Shown piece by piece: positions 17,736 through 25,624 of a stretch of DNA of 64,000 bases (positions are counted from its first letter, which is position 1; each line of letters opens with the position of its first letter). The notes beneath the pieces are model-generated. The model worked only from the letters and a program-made list of their open reading frames with translations. It ran no database searches and was not told where the DNA came from. The DNA comes from Paenibacillus farraposensis (GTDB lineage Bacteria > Bacillota > Bacilli > Paenibacillales > Paenibacillaceae). The stretch lies in contig NZ_JAFFQR010000112.1 of NCBI RefSeq assembly GCF_020736845.1, positions 483,903-547,902 of the forward strand. Reading direction: 5' to 3'. A program made the translations under genes and the position numbers.

Positions 17736-17749
17736 TTGAATTTACAAGG

Positions 17750-19003
17750 CTATTCGGTTTGCTTCTGCCAGCGTTGCGTTTTGGAATGAGTCGCGTCCTG
17801 ACTTTCTTTTTGTTCCATTTTTATCACATTTCGCATAAAAAACCATCCGCCTACCGGCACTAATGCAAGTCCAATTAACAGCCAAATGATTGCCCCAGGG
17901 GCTTTGCTGATACTTAATACACCCAAAAAAATGAAAGTTCCGGTCAACCGGCCAACCATGAGGCATATCTCGCGTAGTACAACCAGTTCCACTCGCTGAT
18001 TGGCATCACCTTTACTCGTCCCCATCAGATCAAAGCTTGCCGAGATCATAGGAATCAAGTATAGAGGCATGAACAACGCAGTGCCGGTCCCCATGATCAG
18101 CAGGGTGCTGTACTCCATACGCCACAATAATGGTAAAATCACAATGACCAACAGCACGGCACCCAGCAGCATTCCAACCGAGCGGTAGCGTGGCTTGAGC
18201 CATTTGCCAGCAGCCCAAAAGCTGAAAAATGAAACCGCCGACGTAATAAATGAAAACTGTGCCAGCTTCCACTCCTGCTTTGTCACTACATACACAAGCA
18301 GTGTAATCAGAAAGGCAAAAACACCTTCCCGAATGCCTTGTGCTGCAAGAGCTAAAGACAACGGTCGCCACATACTTCCCTGCTGTGACAATCGCTGCTT
18401 GGGCTCCTGCCAATTGTAATTTCCTGTGGGTTTGCGCTTACGAAGAAAGAAACTCAGCACCACCCCTATTACATAAAATGCCAGAGAAATACTAAAGATT
18501 ACGCGATAACCTGCATCATCCTCCATCCGTGCAATAATCCATCCGGATAGCCAAGGACCCACAATACCAGAAAATGAGCCCAGCAAACCGACCCAGCCGT
18601 TAAAATGATCACGGTTTACCCGATCGGTGACCTCAAAAAAAATCACATTAAACGCCAGCCAGAATAAGCCTAGCGCTGCCCCCAACAACATTCCGAGCGG
18701 CCATATGTAGTTCACAGCCTGCTTTCCTGTATATAATACGATCAGGTAAAATAAGCCGGACATCGCGGTCCCTACGCGCAGGGCATTCATTTTGTTATGT
18801 TCTTTGACCCATTTTCCAGCCACCCAGACCATAATCCCTAGTGCAATCTGTTGGCTGACATTAAACCAGCCGATCATTGCGAAATCCTGCCTGCTTTTCC
18901 ACAAATACACGTTAAGAAAAGTACCTGACAATGCCGCTGCAAATACAAACAATCCATTCAAGCTTAGTAGCAGAATGGATTGTCCGTTAAGGTTTGATTT
19001 CAA
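17750..19003 (-). CDS. MFS transporter
   Basis: About 417 residues with twelve hydrophobic segments and a basic central loop (FFLRKRKPTGNYNWQEPKQR). The pattern fits the drug or sugar efflux-type MFS proteins of Bacillota; the substrate is unknown. I favour the TTG start seven bases after AGGGGG, because the earlier in-frame TTG and GTG fall on or before that site. Confidence 0.75.
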   Translation of the reverse strand: MKSNLNGQSILLLSLNGLFVFAAALSGTFLNVYLWKSRQDFAMIGWFNVSQQIALGIMVWVAGKWVKEHNKMNALRVGTAMSGLFYLIVLYTGKQAVNYIWPLGMLLGAALGLFWLAFNVIFFEVTDRVNRDHFNGWVGLLGSFSGIVGPWLSGWIIARMEDDAGYRVIFSISLAFYVIGVVLSFFLRKRKPTGNYNWQEPKQRLSQQGSMWRPLSLALAAQGIREGVFAFLITLLVYVVTKQEWKLAQFSFITSAVSFFSFWAAGKWLKPRYRSVGMLLGAVLLVIVILPLLWRMEYSTLLIMGTGTALFMPLYLIPMISASFDLMGTSKGDANQRVELVVLREICLMVGRLTGTFIFLGVLSISKAPGAIIWLLIGLALVPVGGWFFMRNVIKMEQKESQDATHSKTQRWQKQTE

Positions 19004-19115
19004 TGCAGTTCCCCCTAACCGAATCACCAATCAGCTTCATACGAGTCAGTTTGCTTTAAGGTCTCTTTGGTTTAAGATGCCGTATGAAGCTTGACACTAT
19101 CCGGGGAATTGCTAT

Positions 19116-19835
19116 TTAATTGTTGGAAATATCGCTGAGCTTCTCCAGCATCCGCAGTCGATCATCCTCTGAAAGCGTCTGCTGAACGTGGAAGCAGCTA
19201 GGGCACACATAAACATTGAAGACAAACGGCAAATCCAGTACAGGTCTGCCAAGCACTGGAGAGGTCGACGGTTCGAATCCTTCCCGTGTTACCGTTTGTG
19301 AGCCCGCATGCAGCATGTATTCTCCACACTGGGAGCATTCAAGCACTTCATCCTGTCTATCAAGTATTTGTTCAGCACCTTGCTCATAAGCCATCAAATC
19401 CGCACCGCTTTCTTCAAATTTTTGCAACGTATGCAGCACTGGCAGCTTATGAAGCTCATTATCCTGCAACAATGGAGCAGTCCCAGGATTTTTTCTCTTC
19501 GCTTCATCCTCTACTTGATATAAAATATTCTGTTCCTCATCATCACCAAGCTGAATGTTCAGTGTGCGATAGCCCTTTAGTTCTTCCTTCTCATGAGAAC
19601 GGCCCGATGCGTCGGCAGACACCGCATGATCATGCTCATGTTTTACATATTTGTGCGCATGGTCGGCTGCATGTCTGTGTACAGATGTAGAAGCTGCCTC
19701 AGACTCATCTTCATCATCAGCTATGTCCGAATACCCTTTCAGGTCATTATGGCAATAAGGACACTCCTCTTCGGGCCCCAATTCTTCATCCCAAATAATC
19801 TCCATGTTGCACCATGGACAAATTGTCATTTCCAA
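19116..19835 (-). CDS. Protein with two zinc-ribbon motifs and an acidic, His-rich linker
   Basis: 239 residues. CPWC...CPYC at residues 7-28 and CSQC...CPSC near 160-205 form two separate four-cysteine sites. Between them is an acidic stretch followed by a His-rich one (VHRHAADHAHKYVKHEHDH). I know no function for this arrangement; metal storage or nucleic-acid contact are both guesses. It is 54 bases downstream of the DUF350 gene and may belong to the mutS2 run. Confidence 0.6.
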   Translation of the reverse strand: MEMTICPWCNMEIIWDEELGPEEECPYCHNDLKGYSDIADDEDESEAASTSVHRHAADHAHKYVKHEHDHAVSADASGRSHEKEELKGYRTLNIQLGDDEEQNILYQVEDEAKRKNPGTAPLLQDNELHKLPVLHTLQKFEESGADLMAYEQGAEQILDRQDEVLECSQCGEYMLHAGSQTVTREGFEPSTSPVLGRPVLDLPFVFNVYVCPSCFHVQQTLSEDDRLRMLEKLSDISNN

Positions 19836-19889
19836 GCTTTATCATCCTTCCGTTCCAAGCGTATACCAAGCTCTAGTATACGGGATGTG

Positions 19890-20309
19890 TCAAGTTACAC
19901 TGGCACCAATGACGTAAGATAGCGATATTGAAATAATCATGGAGAATAACCCGACAGCACGGTTATCCTCTTTAATCTCTTGATCAATGGAAAATACCGG
20001 TGTCAAAAACTCAAACAGAAAGTACGCTGCAAGCAACAGTAAAAAGCCAACGAACGACCAAATCATCGTATCATACACACTGGATTTGGCTTCCATCGAA
20101 AAGCGGAGCACGTTGCAAATGCCGAACATTTTCCCGCCTGTAGCCATCGCCACGGAAATATTGCCGTGCTTGATTTCATCCCAGCATTTATAACGGGTTA
20201 CCAGCTCAAAGCATGATAGAAATACAATAAGCTCCAGCACCGCCACCGAGAAATAGCCCAGCATCATTCCCAACGGATGTGACAGCAATTCATCAATCGC
20301 CATCTTCAC
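19890..20309 (-). CDS. DUF350 membrane protein
   Basis: 139 residues with four hydrophobic segments and the DUF350 pattern: GNISVAMATGGKMFG after the first pair and EDNRAVGLFSMIISIS near the end. The family has no established function. GGGAGGG stands five bases before a GTG at 20309 and eleven before an ATG at 20303, so the start is uncertain by two codons. It follows mutS2 by about 54 bases. Confidence 0.75.
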   Translation of the reverse strand: MKMAIDELLSHPLGMMLGYFSVAVLELIVFLSCFELVTRYKCWDEIKHGNISVAMATGGKMFGICNVLRFSMEAKSSVYDTMIWSFVGFLLLLAAYFLFEFLTPVFSIDQEIKEDNRAVGLFSMIISISLSYVIGASVT

Positions 20310-20363
20310 TTTATCCCTCCCGTTCTACAGAGCGCTGCCGGCCAAAGCCCAGCAACCCCGAGC

Positions 20364-22733
20364 TCATTTCAGTTCAGCAACAGTCACGCCTGTGCCGCCT
20401 TCATTGTAATTACCGATGCGGTAGCTTTTTACATGCTTATGCTTGCGAAGATATTCCTGAATACCGGTGCGTAATACTCCTGTACCTTTGCCATGAATAA
20501 TATGCACTTGACCCAGATTGGCCAAAAACGCTTCATCCATGAAACGATCTACCTCTATCAGCGCCTCTTCCACGTTTGCTCCGCGAAGATCCAGCTCGTT
20601 TCGCACGTTTTCATCCCGCGTTCGTTTGACACCCGTCACTGGCTTCTGCACCATTGGCGCAGCCGTTTGGGCAGGCTGCAGCAGTTCCACATCGTCCAGA
20701 CTCACTTTCATTTTCATGATGCCCAGTTGAACGACAGCTTCCTTGCTGCCGGATAGCTCAACCACATGGCCTTTTTTGTTCAGGCTATGAACGGATACTT
20801 CATCACCAGGCATAATGGAACGAGTACGTACAGCAACAGAACGTTTGACCGCATTTTTCTTGCGCTGCTTCGGTTCAGCCTCATCCAGCTCTTTACGAGC
20901 TGCAATCAGCTTATGCTCCTTAACTGATGCTCCTTCTTCCTGAGCCAGCTTGCGCAAATCTGCAATGATTTTTTCTGCTTCGCTTCGAGCCTTATCCACG
21001 AGAACTCTTGCTTCATCCTCGGCTTTCTCCAGCATACGGTCCCGTTGTGATTCCAGCTTTTCCAGCTCTGTCTGGTGACGGCTGCGCAATGCTTCCATTT
21101 CTTTGCGGAGCTGCTCTGCTTTTTCCCGCTCCTGCTCGGCTGTCAAACGGTTCTGCTCCAGGGACGCGATCATGTGCTCGACGCGCTGGTCTTCTTCCGT
21201 TACCTCACCCCGGGCATAATCTAAAATACGGCTCGGCAAGCCCAATCGCTCAGCAATGGCAAAAGCGTTACTACGCCCGGGTACACCAACCAAAAGGCGG
21301 TAGGTCGGGCTTAATGTAGCGACATCAAACTCCATGCTTGCATTAATGATTCCTTTTCGCTCATAGGCATAGGCCTTCAATTCGCTATAGTGAGTCGTCG
21401 CAACCATACGACAGCCCAGGGCATGAATATGCTCCAAAATCGCAACCGCCAGGGCTGAACCCTCTGCCGGATCGGTTCCGGCTCCCACCTCATCCAATAA
21501 TACCAGGCTTTTAGGTGTCATATTTCTCAGAATACTAATGATGTTCGTCATATGGCTGGAGAAGGTACTCAAGTTTTGCTCAATGCTTTGCTCGTCACCA
21601 ATATCTGCATAGATCGCATCAAATACACATAGCTGGCTTCCATCCTCAACAGGCACAAAGAGTCCTGACATCGCCATCAGGCTTAGCAGACCGATGGTTT
21701 TCAGTGTAACGGTTTTCCCGCCTGTGTTCGGTCCCGTAACGATAATGGAGGTATAGGAATTTCCCAGCTCCACATCAATAGGAACGACCTTTTCCAGTGG
21801 AATTAAGGGGTGTCTGCCCTTTTTCAGCCTCAAAAACCCGCGGTCATTCATTAAAGGCAAGGCGGCCTTCATCTCGCGAGCGAGGCGCGCTTTGGCAAAA
21901 ATAAAATCCAGATTGCCTAAAATGTCCACATCATACAGCAGCATATCCGCTTGCTCAGCGACAAGAGCAGTCAATTTCTGTAAAATAACTTCAATTTCAC
22001 GTTCTTCTCTCAGCCGTGTTTCCCTCAGCTTGTTGTTCATCGCTACAATGGATTCAGGCTCAATAAACAACGTTGCACCAGATCCGGATTGATCATGCAC
22101 AATTCCACCAAAATAAGAACGGTACTCGGCCTTGACCGGGATTACAAAACGATCTCCACGAATCGTAATTAACTGATCCTGGAGCATTTTGGAGACAGTG
22201 GAGGAACGAATCATGGAATCCAGCTTTTCACGAATCCGTACTTCACCTGAGCGCAACTCCCCGCGGATTTGCAAAAGCTCCGCACTGGCAGAATCCAGCA
22301 CCTCCGCATTTTCATCAATGCAGCCTTTAATCGAGTTCTCCAAACTTCTCTGCTCTGACAGCTGCTCACTCCAAAACAGCAAGGTTGCGACAGGGTTTTC
22401 CTCGTGCAGACTTGATACGTACACCTGTATACGGCGCGCAGCCTGTACCGTAGTCCGGACACCAAGCAGCTCATGCGGGCTCAGCGTTCCGCCAATACGA
22501 GCACGCTTCACTGCCGGAGTAATGTCCACCACTCCGTTAAATGATGGTACCCCTTTGAGCCGATCAGCGGCGTATGCCTCATCTGTGCCTTTCAGCATGT
22601 TCTTAATATGCTCCAAATCACCACTGGGCTGTAATTGAAGAGATATTTGTTGTCCCGCTGCCGTTTGGGCATAGTGACTTAGTTTATTTAGAATTTTTTG
22701 GTATTCAAGGGTCTTGAAAATTTTAGAGTCCAA
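20364..22733 (-). CDS. mutS2: Endonuclease MutS2
   Basis: 789 residues: MutS core and clamp (1-300), ATPase with Walker A GPNTGGKT and Walker B SLVLLDEVGAGTDP, a long charged coiled coil (about 520-620), a KOW-like segment (IMPGDEVSVHSLNKKG) and a C-terminal Smr nuclease domain with LDLRGANVEEA and HIIHGKGTGVLR. MutS2 acts on recombination intermediates and, in B. subtilis, on collided ribosomes. The start is the TTG eight bases after AAAGGAG; a GTG six codons upstream has no site. The codon choice implies low expression. Confidence 0.93.
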   Translation of the reverse strand: MDSKIFKTLEYQKILNKLSHYAQTAAGQQISLQLQPSGDLEHIKNMLKGTDEAYAADRLKGVPSFNGVVDITPAVKRARIGGTLSPHELLGVRTTVQAARRIQVYVSSLHEENPVATLLFWSEQLSEQRSLENSIKGCIDENAEVLDSASAELLQIRGELRSGEVRIREKLDSMIRSSTVSKMLQDQLITIRGDRFVIPVKAEYRSYFGGIVHDQSGSGATLFIEPESIVAMNNKLRETRLREEREIEVILQKLTALVAEQADMLLYDVDILGNLDFIFAKARLAREMKAALPLMNDRGFLRLKKGRHPLIPLEKVVPIDVELGNSYTSIIVTGPNTGGKTVTLKTIGLLSLMAMSGLFVPVEDGSQLCVFDAIYADIGDEQSIEQNLSTFSSHMTNIISILRNMTPKSLVLLDEVGAGTDPAEGSALAVAILEHIHALGCRMVATTHYSELKAYAYERKGIINASMEFDVATLSPTYRLLVGVPGRSNAFAIAERLGLPSRILDYARGEVTEEDQRVEHMIASLEQNRLTAEQEREKAEQLRKEMEALRSRHQTELEKLESQRDRMLEKAEDEARVLVDKARSEAEKIIADLRKLAQEEGASVKEHKLIAARKELDEAEPKQRKKNAVKRSVAVRTRSIMPGDEVSVHSLNKKGHVVELSGSKEAVVQLGIMKMKVSLDDVELLQPAQTAAPMVQKPVTGVKRTRDENVRNELDLRGANVEEALIEVDRFMDEAFLANLGQVHIIHGKGTGVLRTGIQEYLRKHKHVKSYRIGNYNEGGTGVTVAELK

Positions 22734-22883
22734 CTTCACTACTCCTTTCACGTATATCTATATTATACCGAAAGCCGCAAACTTACGCTATTTGCCAGCT
22801 CTGTTTTACACATAAGAAAACACCTTATGCCATACACTATTCTTTGTCTAACCCTGATTTCAAAAAAAGAAGGAGGTTATTCC

Positions 22884-23243
22884 GTGAACATTCTTGGGCA
22901 CATCGTGCGTTTCATTGTGGCAGCTCTGGTTCTAATGGTCGTAAGCTGGATCGTTCCCGGATTTAGTGTAGGCGGCTTTTGGAGTGCGCTGATTCTTGCG
23001 ATTGTCATTGCCTTAATTGGCTATATCATTGAGGCAATATTCGGCCGGCGCGTTTCTCCATTCGGACGCGGTATCGTAGGTTTTCTGGTGAGCGCTCTGG
23101 TTATCTGGGTCTCTCAATACATCGTGACCAGTGTGAGTGTTTCTGTTCTGGGCGCATTGCTTGCTGCATTGGTTATCGGGATTATCGACCTGTTCATTCC
23201 AGTCTCGACACCTTTTGAAGCTGGTCGAAAGAACACAAAATAA
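22884..23243 (+). CDS. Phage-holin-family membrane protein (YvlD-like)
   Basis: 119 residues with four hydrophobic segments; the family core WIVPGFSVGGFWSALILAIVIALIG is recognisable. These proteins are common in Bacillota and often belong to envelope-stress loci; a lytic role is not implied. It starts with GTG seven bases after AAGGAGG. It is transcribed against its neighbours, between mutS2 and the ZapA-like gene. Confidence 0.78.
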   Translation: MNILGHIVRFIVAALVLMVVSWIVPGFSVGGFWSALILAIVIALIGYIIEAIFGRRVSPFGRGIVGFLVSALVIWVSQYIVTSVSVSVLGALLAALVIGIIDLFIPVSTPFEAGRKNTK

Positions 23244-23262
23244 TTCCAGTTTGCACCTCAGC

Positions 23263-23308
23263 AAAGCTGTCCCAAGCAGATTTATTCTGTAGAGGACAGC
23301 TTTTTGTT
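23263..23308 (+). terminator. Terminator of the YvlD-like gene
   Basis: AAGCTGTCC ... GGACAGCTT followed by TTTTGTT, about 20 bases after the stop. Confidence 0.85.
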
Positions 23309-23343
23309 AGGTACTTACGTATAATGAATCCAAATTACACAAA

Positions 23344-23371
23344 TAATCCCCGGTGATAAGCAGCCGGGGAT
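23344..23371 (-). terminator. Hairpin after the ZapA-coiled-coil gene
   Basis: AATCCCCGG...CCGGGGATT stem, 24 bases past the stop, with a modest T run (ATTTGTG) on the minus strand. Confidence 0.6.
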
Positions 23372-23394
23372 TCGCTTGATATCTATATCCGTAT

Positions 23395-25419
23395 CTACTG
23401 ATCCTGTTCGATAAGTTCAATCCACTCGTTGTACTCCGTTTGAAGCTTGGCGTATTCTTCCTGCAATTGATGTAATTCCTTCGAAACCTTCTCTGCATTT
23501 TCCCGGTCTACATCCTGCTGAACTTGTAGCAGACGAAGCTGATGAGCCGCCAATTCGTATTTTTGGCCCACTTCCTCAAGCTCAGCCTGCAAAGCCAGCC
23601 GTGTCTGCTCGGTAGATTGCTGCTCAGCCTTCGCAGCTTCGGCCGCTTTAATGGCCAAACGAACTTCGTCCTGCAATTGCTCCTTCTGCTCAACCGCTAC
23701 GGCTATTTCCCGTTCCCAAGAGGAAAATTCCTCCTTGCGCGCCGCATCTTCGGCCTCCCAACGTTCCACCTCGGTCTTTAGCTGCTCGTATTTAAGCTGC
23801 CACTCCAACAATTCCTCTTCGGTACGCTTCAATTCGCTCTGCCGCTGGCTATCTTCGTGCTGAAGCTTCTTTAGGTTCTGCTCCAAGTGCTCAGCCTGGT
23901 TCTTCATGCTGCTATGCTGCTCCTGAAGCGTTTTGTAGGCATGTATCCCTTCTTGCTCACGATCGTTTGCCTGCTCCAGTTCATCCTGAACGTGTACGAG
24001 TTCAGATGAAAGCTCCTTGATTTTGGCTTCCAGTTGCAACAGACGCTGCTGTTGTTCCGCAAATTTGGTATTGGCCGCTTTGGCTTCAGCTTCAGCCTGC
24101 TGCAATTGCTCCTGCGTGAGTTCCTTCTGCTCACGTGCCTCCTGAATCGAAAGCTCCAGCTCGCCGACAGCCTGCTGGCGCTCCTCAGCAAGTTTCTGCC
24201 ACGACTTCTCACTTTCAGCCAATGCAGCCAGTTCGCTTTGCAGCTTGCGAGAAGCTACATGTGCCTGCTCCAGCAGCTTCTGCATACGGCGCTGCTCTTC
24301 CTCCAGCTTGGCCGCTTGCTGCTGTGCGGCCTTGGCTTCCGCAGCCAAAAGATCATAACGGCCTTGCAGCTCTTCACGCGCAAGCGTATCCGCTTGCTCC
24401 CGTTCTGCAGCAGACTGACGCTGCGTTTCCAGCTTCGACTCCAGCTCGGCCTGTTGCTTCTTTAATGCTGCAGCTTGCTCCTGCGCTTCTTCCAAACAGG
24501 AACTCAACTCCGCTTTCCCTGCTTGGAGCTTATCCAATTGTTCCTGAAGCTGCTCAATCCGAATCTCTTGCTCGAGCGCAGCTTCCTCGGCTTGTTTCTC
24601 CGCTTCCTCGTATTGGAGCTTGTTCTCATTCAACACTTGCTGCGCCTGTTTACGCTCCTGTTCCAGCTGCTCATCCAGAGCGGAGCACTTCGTCTGCCAT
24701 TCAGTTACCTTTTGGCCATGCTCCTGCTGCAAAGCGGTACGCAGCTTGTTCAATTCTGTGCGCAGACGCTCCTGATAAGCCTTCTCTGCAGCCAAAAGCT
24801 TGGCTTCAGCCTGCTTGGCTACTTCAGCCAAATCCTTTTTTGTCTGCTCCTCCGCCTGCCGGATACGAGCATTTGCCGCTTCCTGCTGCTCTTTCAGTTT
24901 CCGGGAAGCTTCTTGCCGGGACTCCTCCAATTCACGTTTCGCCTGCTTTTGTTCATGTTCAAGGTCGGCTGCTCTTTTCTCCTGCTGTTCCAGCCTTACC
25001 TTTAATTCAGCAATTTGCTTGGCTGATGCGGTTTCGGTCTCCGTCAGCTTTTTTTGGGTCGTCTCCTTCTCTTCCTTCAATTGAATTAGGGACTCCTGCA
25101 TATCTGAATTTTTCTGCTGTTGCTCTCCCAGGACCGTCTGGAGTTGTGCCAACTCTCCCCGGAGCTCCGCCCGTTCTGCAGTTAATCGGTTCATATGACT
25201 CTGAATCTCCTGAATTTGTACAGCCTCTTCAGCCATGTGAACTGCAGCCAGCACGGCAATTCGGGGCATATCCAGACGCGAATGAACTTGCGAAATACTG
25301 TGCATGCGTTCGTCCACGTAATTAGCAACCTGTTTCATATAATCGGGATTGCTGCCGACAAGTTTATAAGAAGTACCGTAGATTTCTACAGTGACGCGAG
25401 TACGATTCGGTGTAGTCAC
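23395..25419 (-). CDS. ZapA-like N-terminal domain fused to a ~580-residue coiled coil
   Basis: 674 residues. Residues 1-75 form a ZapA-like domain (VTVEIYGTSYKLVG, NPDYMKQVANYVDERM, LDMPRIAVLAAVHMAEE). ZapA binds FtsZ and is normally 85-110 residues. From about residue 80 to 650 the chain is nearly unbroken heptads rich in Gln, Glu, Lys, Ala and Leu, enough for a rod of tens of nanometres; the tail ends NEWIELIEQ. The place, after pheT and near mutS2, is that of zapA in Bacillus. The start is the GTG seven bases after AAGGAGGG. A Z-ring-associated rod is an inference. Confidence 0.8.
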   Translation of the reverse strand: MTTPNRTRVTVEIYGTSYKLVGSNPDYMKQVANYVDERMHSISQVHSRLDMPRIAVLAAVHMAEEAVQIQEIQSHMNRLTAERAELRGELAQLQTVLGEQQQKNSDMQESLIQLKEEKETTQKKLTETETASAKQIAELKVRLEQQEKRAADLEHEQKQAKRELEESRQEASRKLKEQQEAANARIRQAEEQTKKDLAEVAKQAEAKLLAAEKAYQERLRTELNKLRTALQQEHGQKVTEWQTKCSALDEQLEQERKQAQQVLNENKLQYEEAEKQAEEAALEQEIRIEQLQEQLDKLQAGKAELSSCLEEAQEQAAALKKQQAELESKLETQRQSAAEREQADTLAREELQGRYDLLAAEAKAAQQQAAKLEEEQRRMQKLLEQAHVASRKLQSELAALAESEKSWQKLAEERQQAVGELELSIQEAREQKELTQEQLQQAEAEAKAANTKFAEQQQRLLQLEAKIKELSSELVHVQDELEQANDREQEGIHAYKTLQEQHSSMKNQAEHLEQNLKKLQHEDSQRQSELKRTEEELLEWQLKYEQLKTEVERWEAEDAARKEEFSSWEREIAVAVEQKEQLQDEVRLAIKAAEAAKAEQQSTEQTRLALQAELEEVGQKYELAAHQLRLLQVQQDVDRENAEKVSKELHQLQEEYAKLQTEYNEWIELIEQDQ

Positions 25420-25570
25420 AATTATGCCCTCCTTCAATACTACTGTATGTTGATTCTAAGATGTATCCGATTCTATGGTATCCCGCCTTCGTGAAGCGTT
25501 CAACCCATAGTCCGGCTTCCCCGCAGCGGGTGAATATCAGAGTAGAGAGCTTCCATGATGATAGGCCAAA

Positions 25571-25611
25571 AAGCCGTATCGAACCTCTGTCACTAAGATT
25601 CGATACGGCTT
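25571..25611 (-). terminator. Terminator of pheST
   Basis: AGCCGTATCGAA ... TTCGATACGGCT followed by TTTTT on the minus strand, shortly after pheT. Confidence 0.92.
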
Positions 25612-25624
25612 CCTGCATTTCCTG

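Noticed and set aside
24135..25325. Open frame of 396 codons on the plus strand, Pro/Ala-rich
   Set aside because: It is antisense to the coiled-coil gene; the biased codons of Gln/Glu/Ala heptads remove stops on the other strand. No ribosome-binding site or family likeness.
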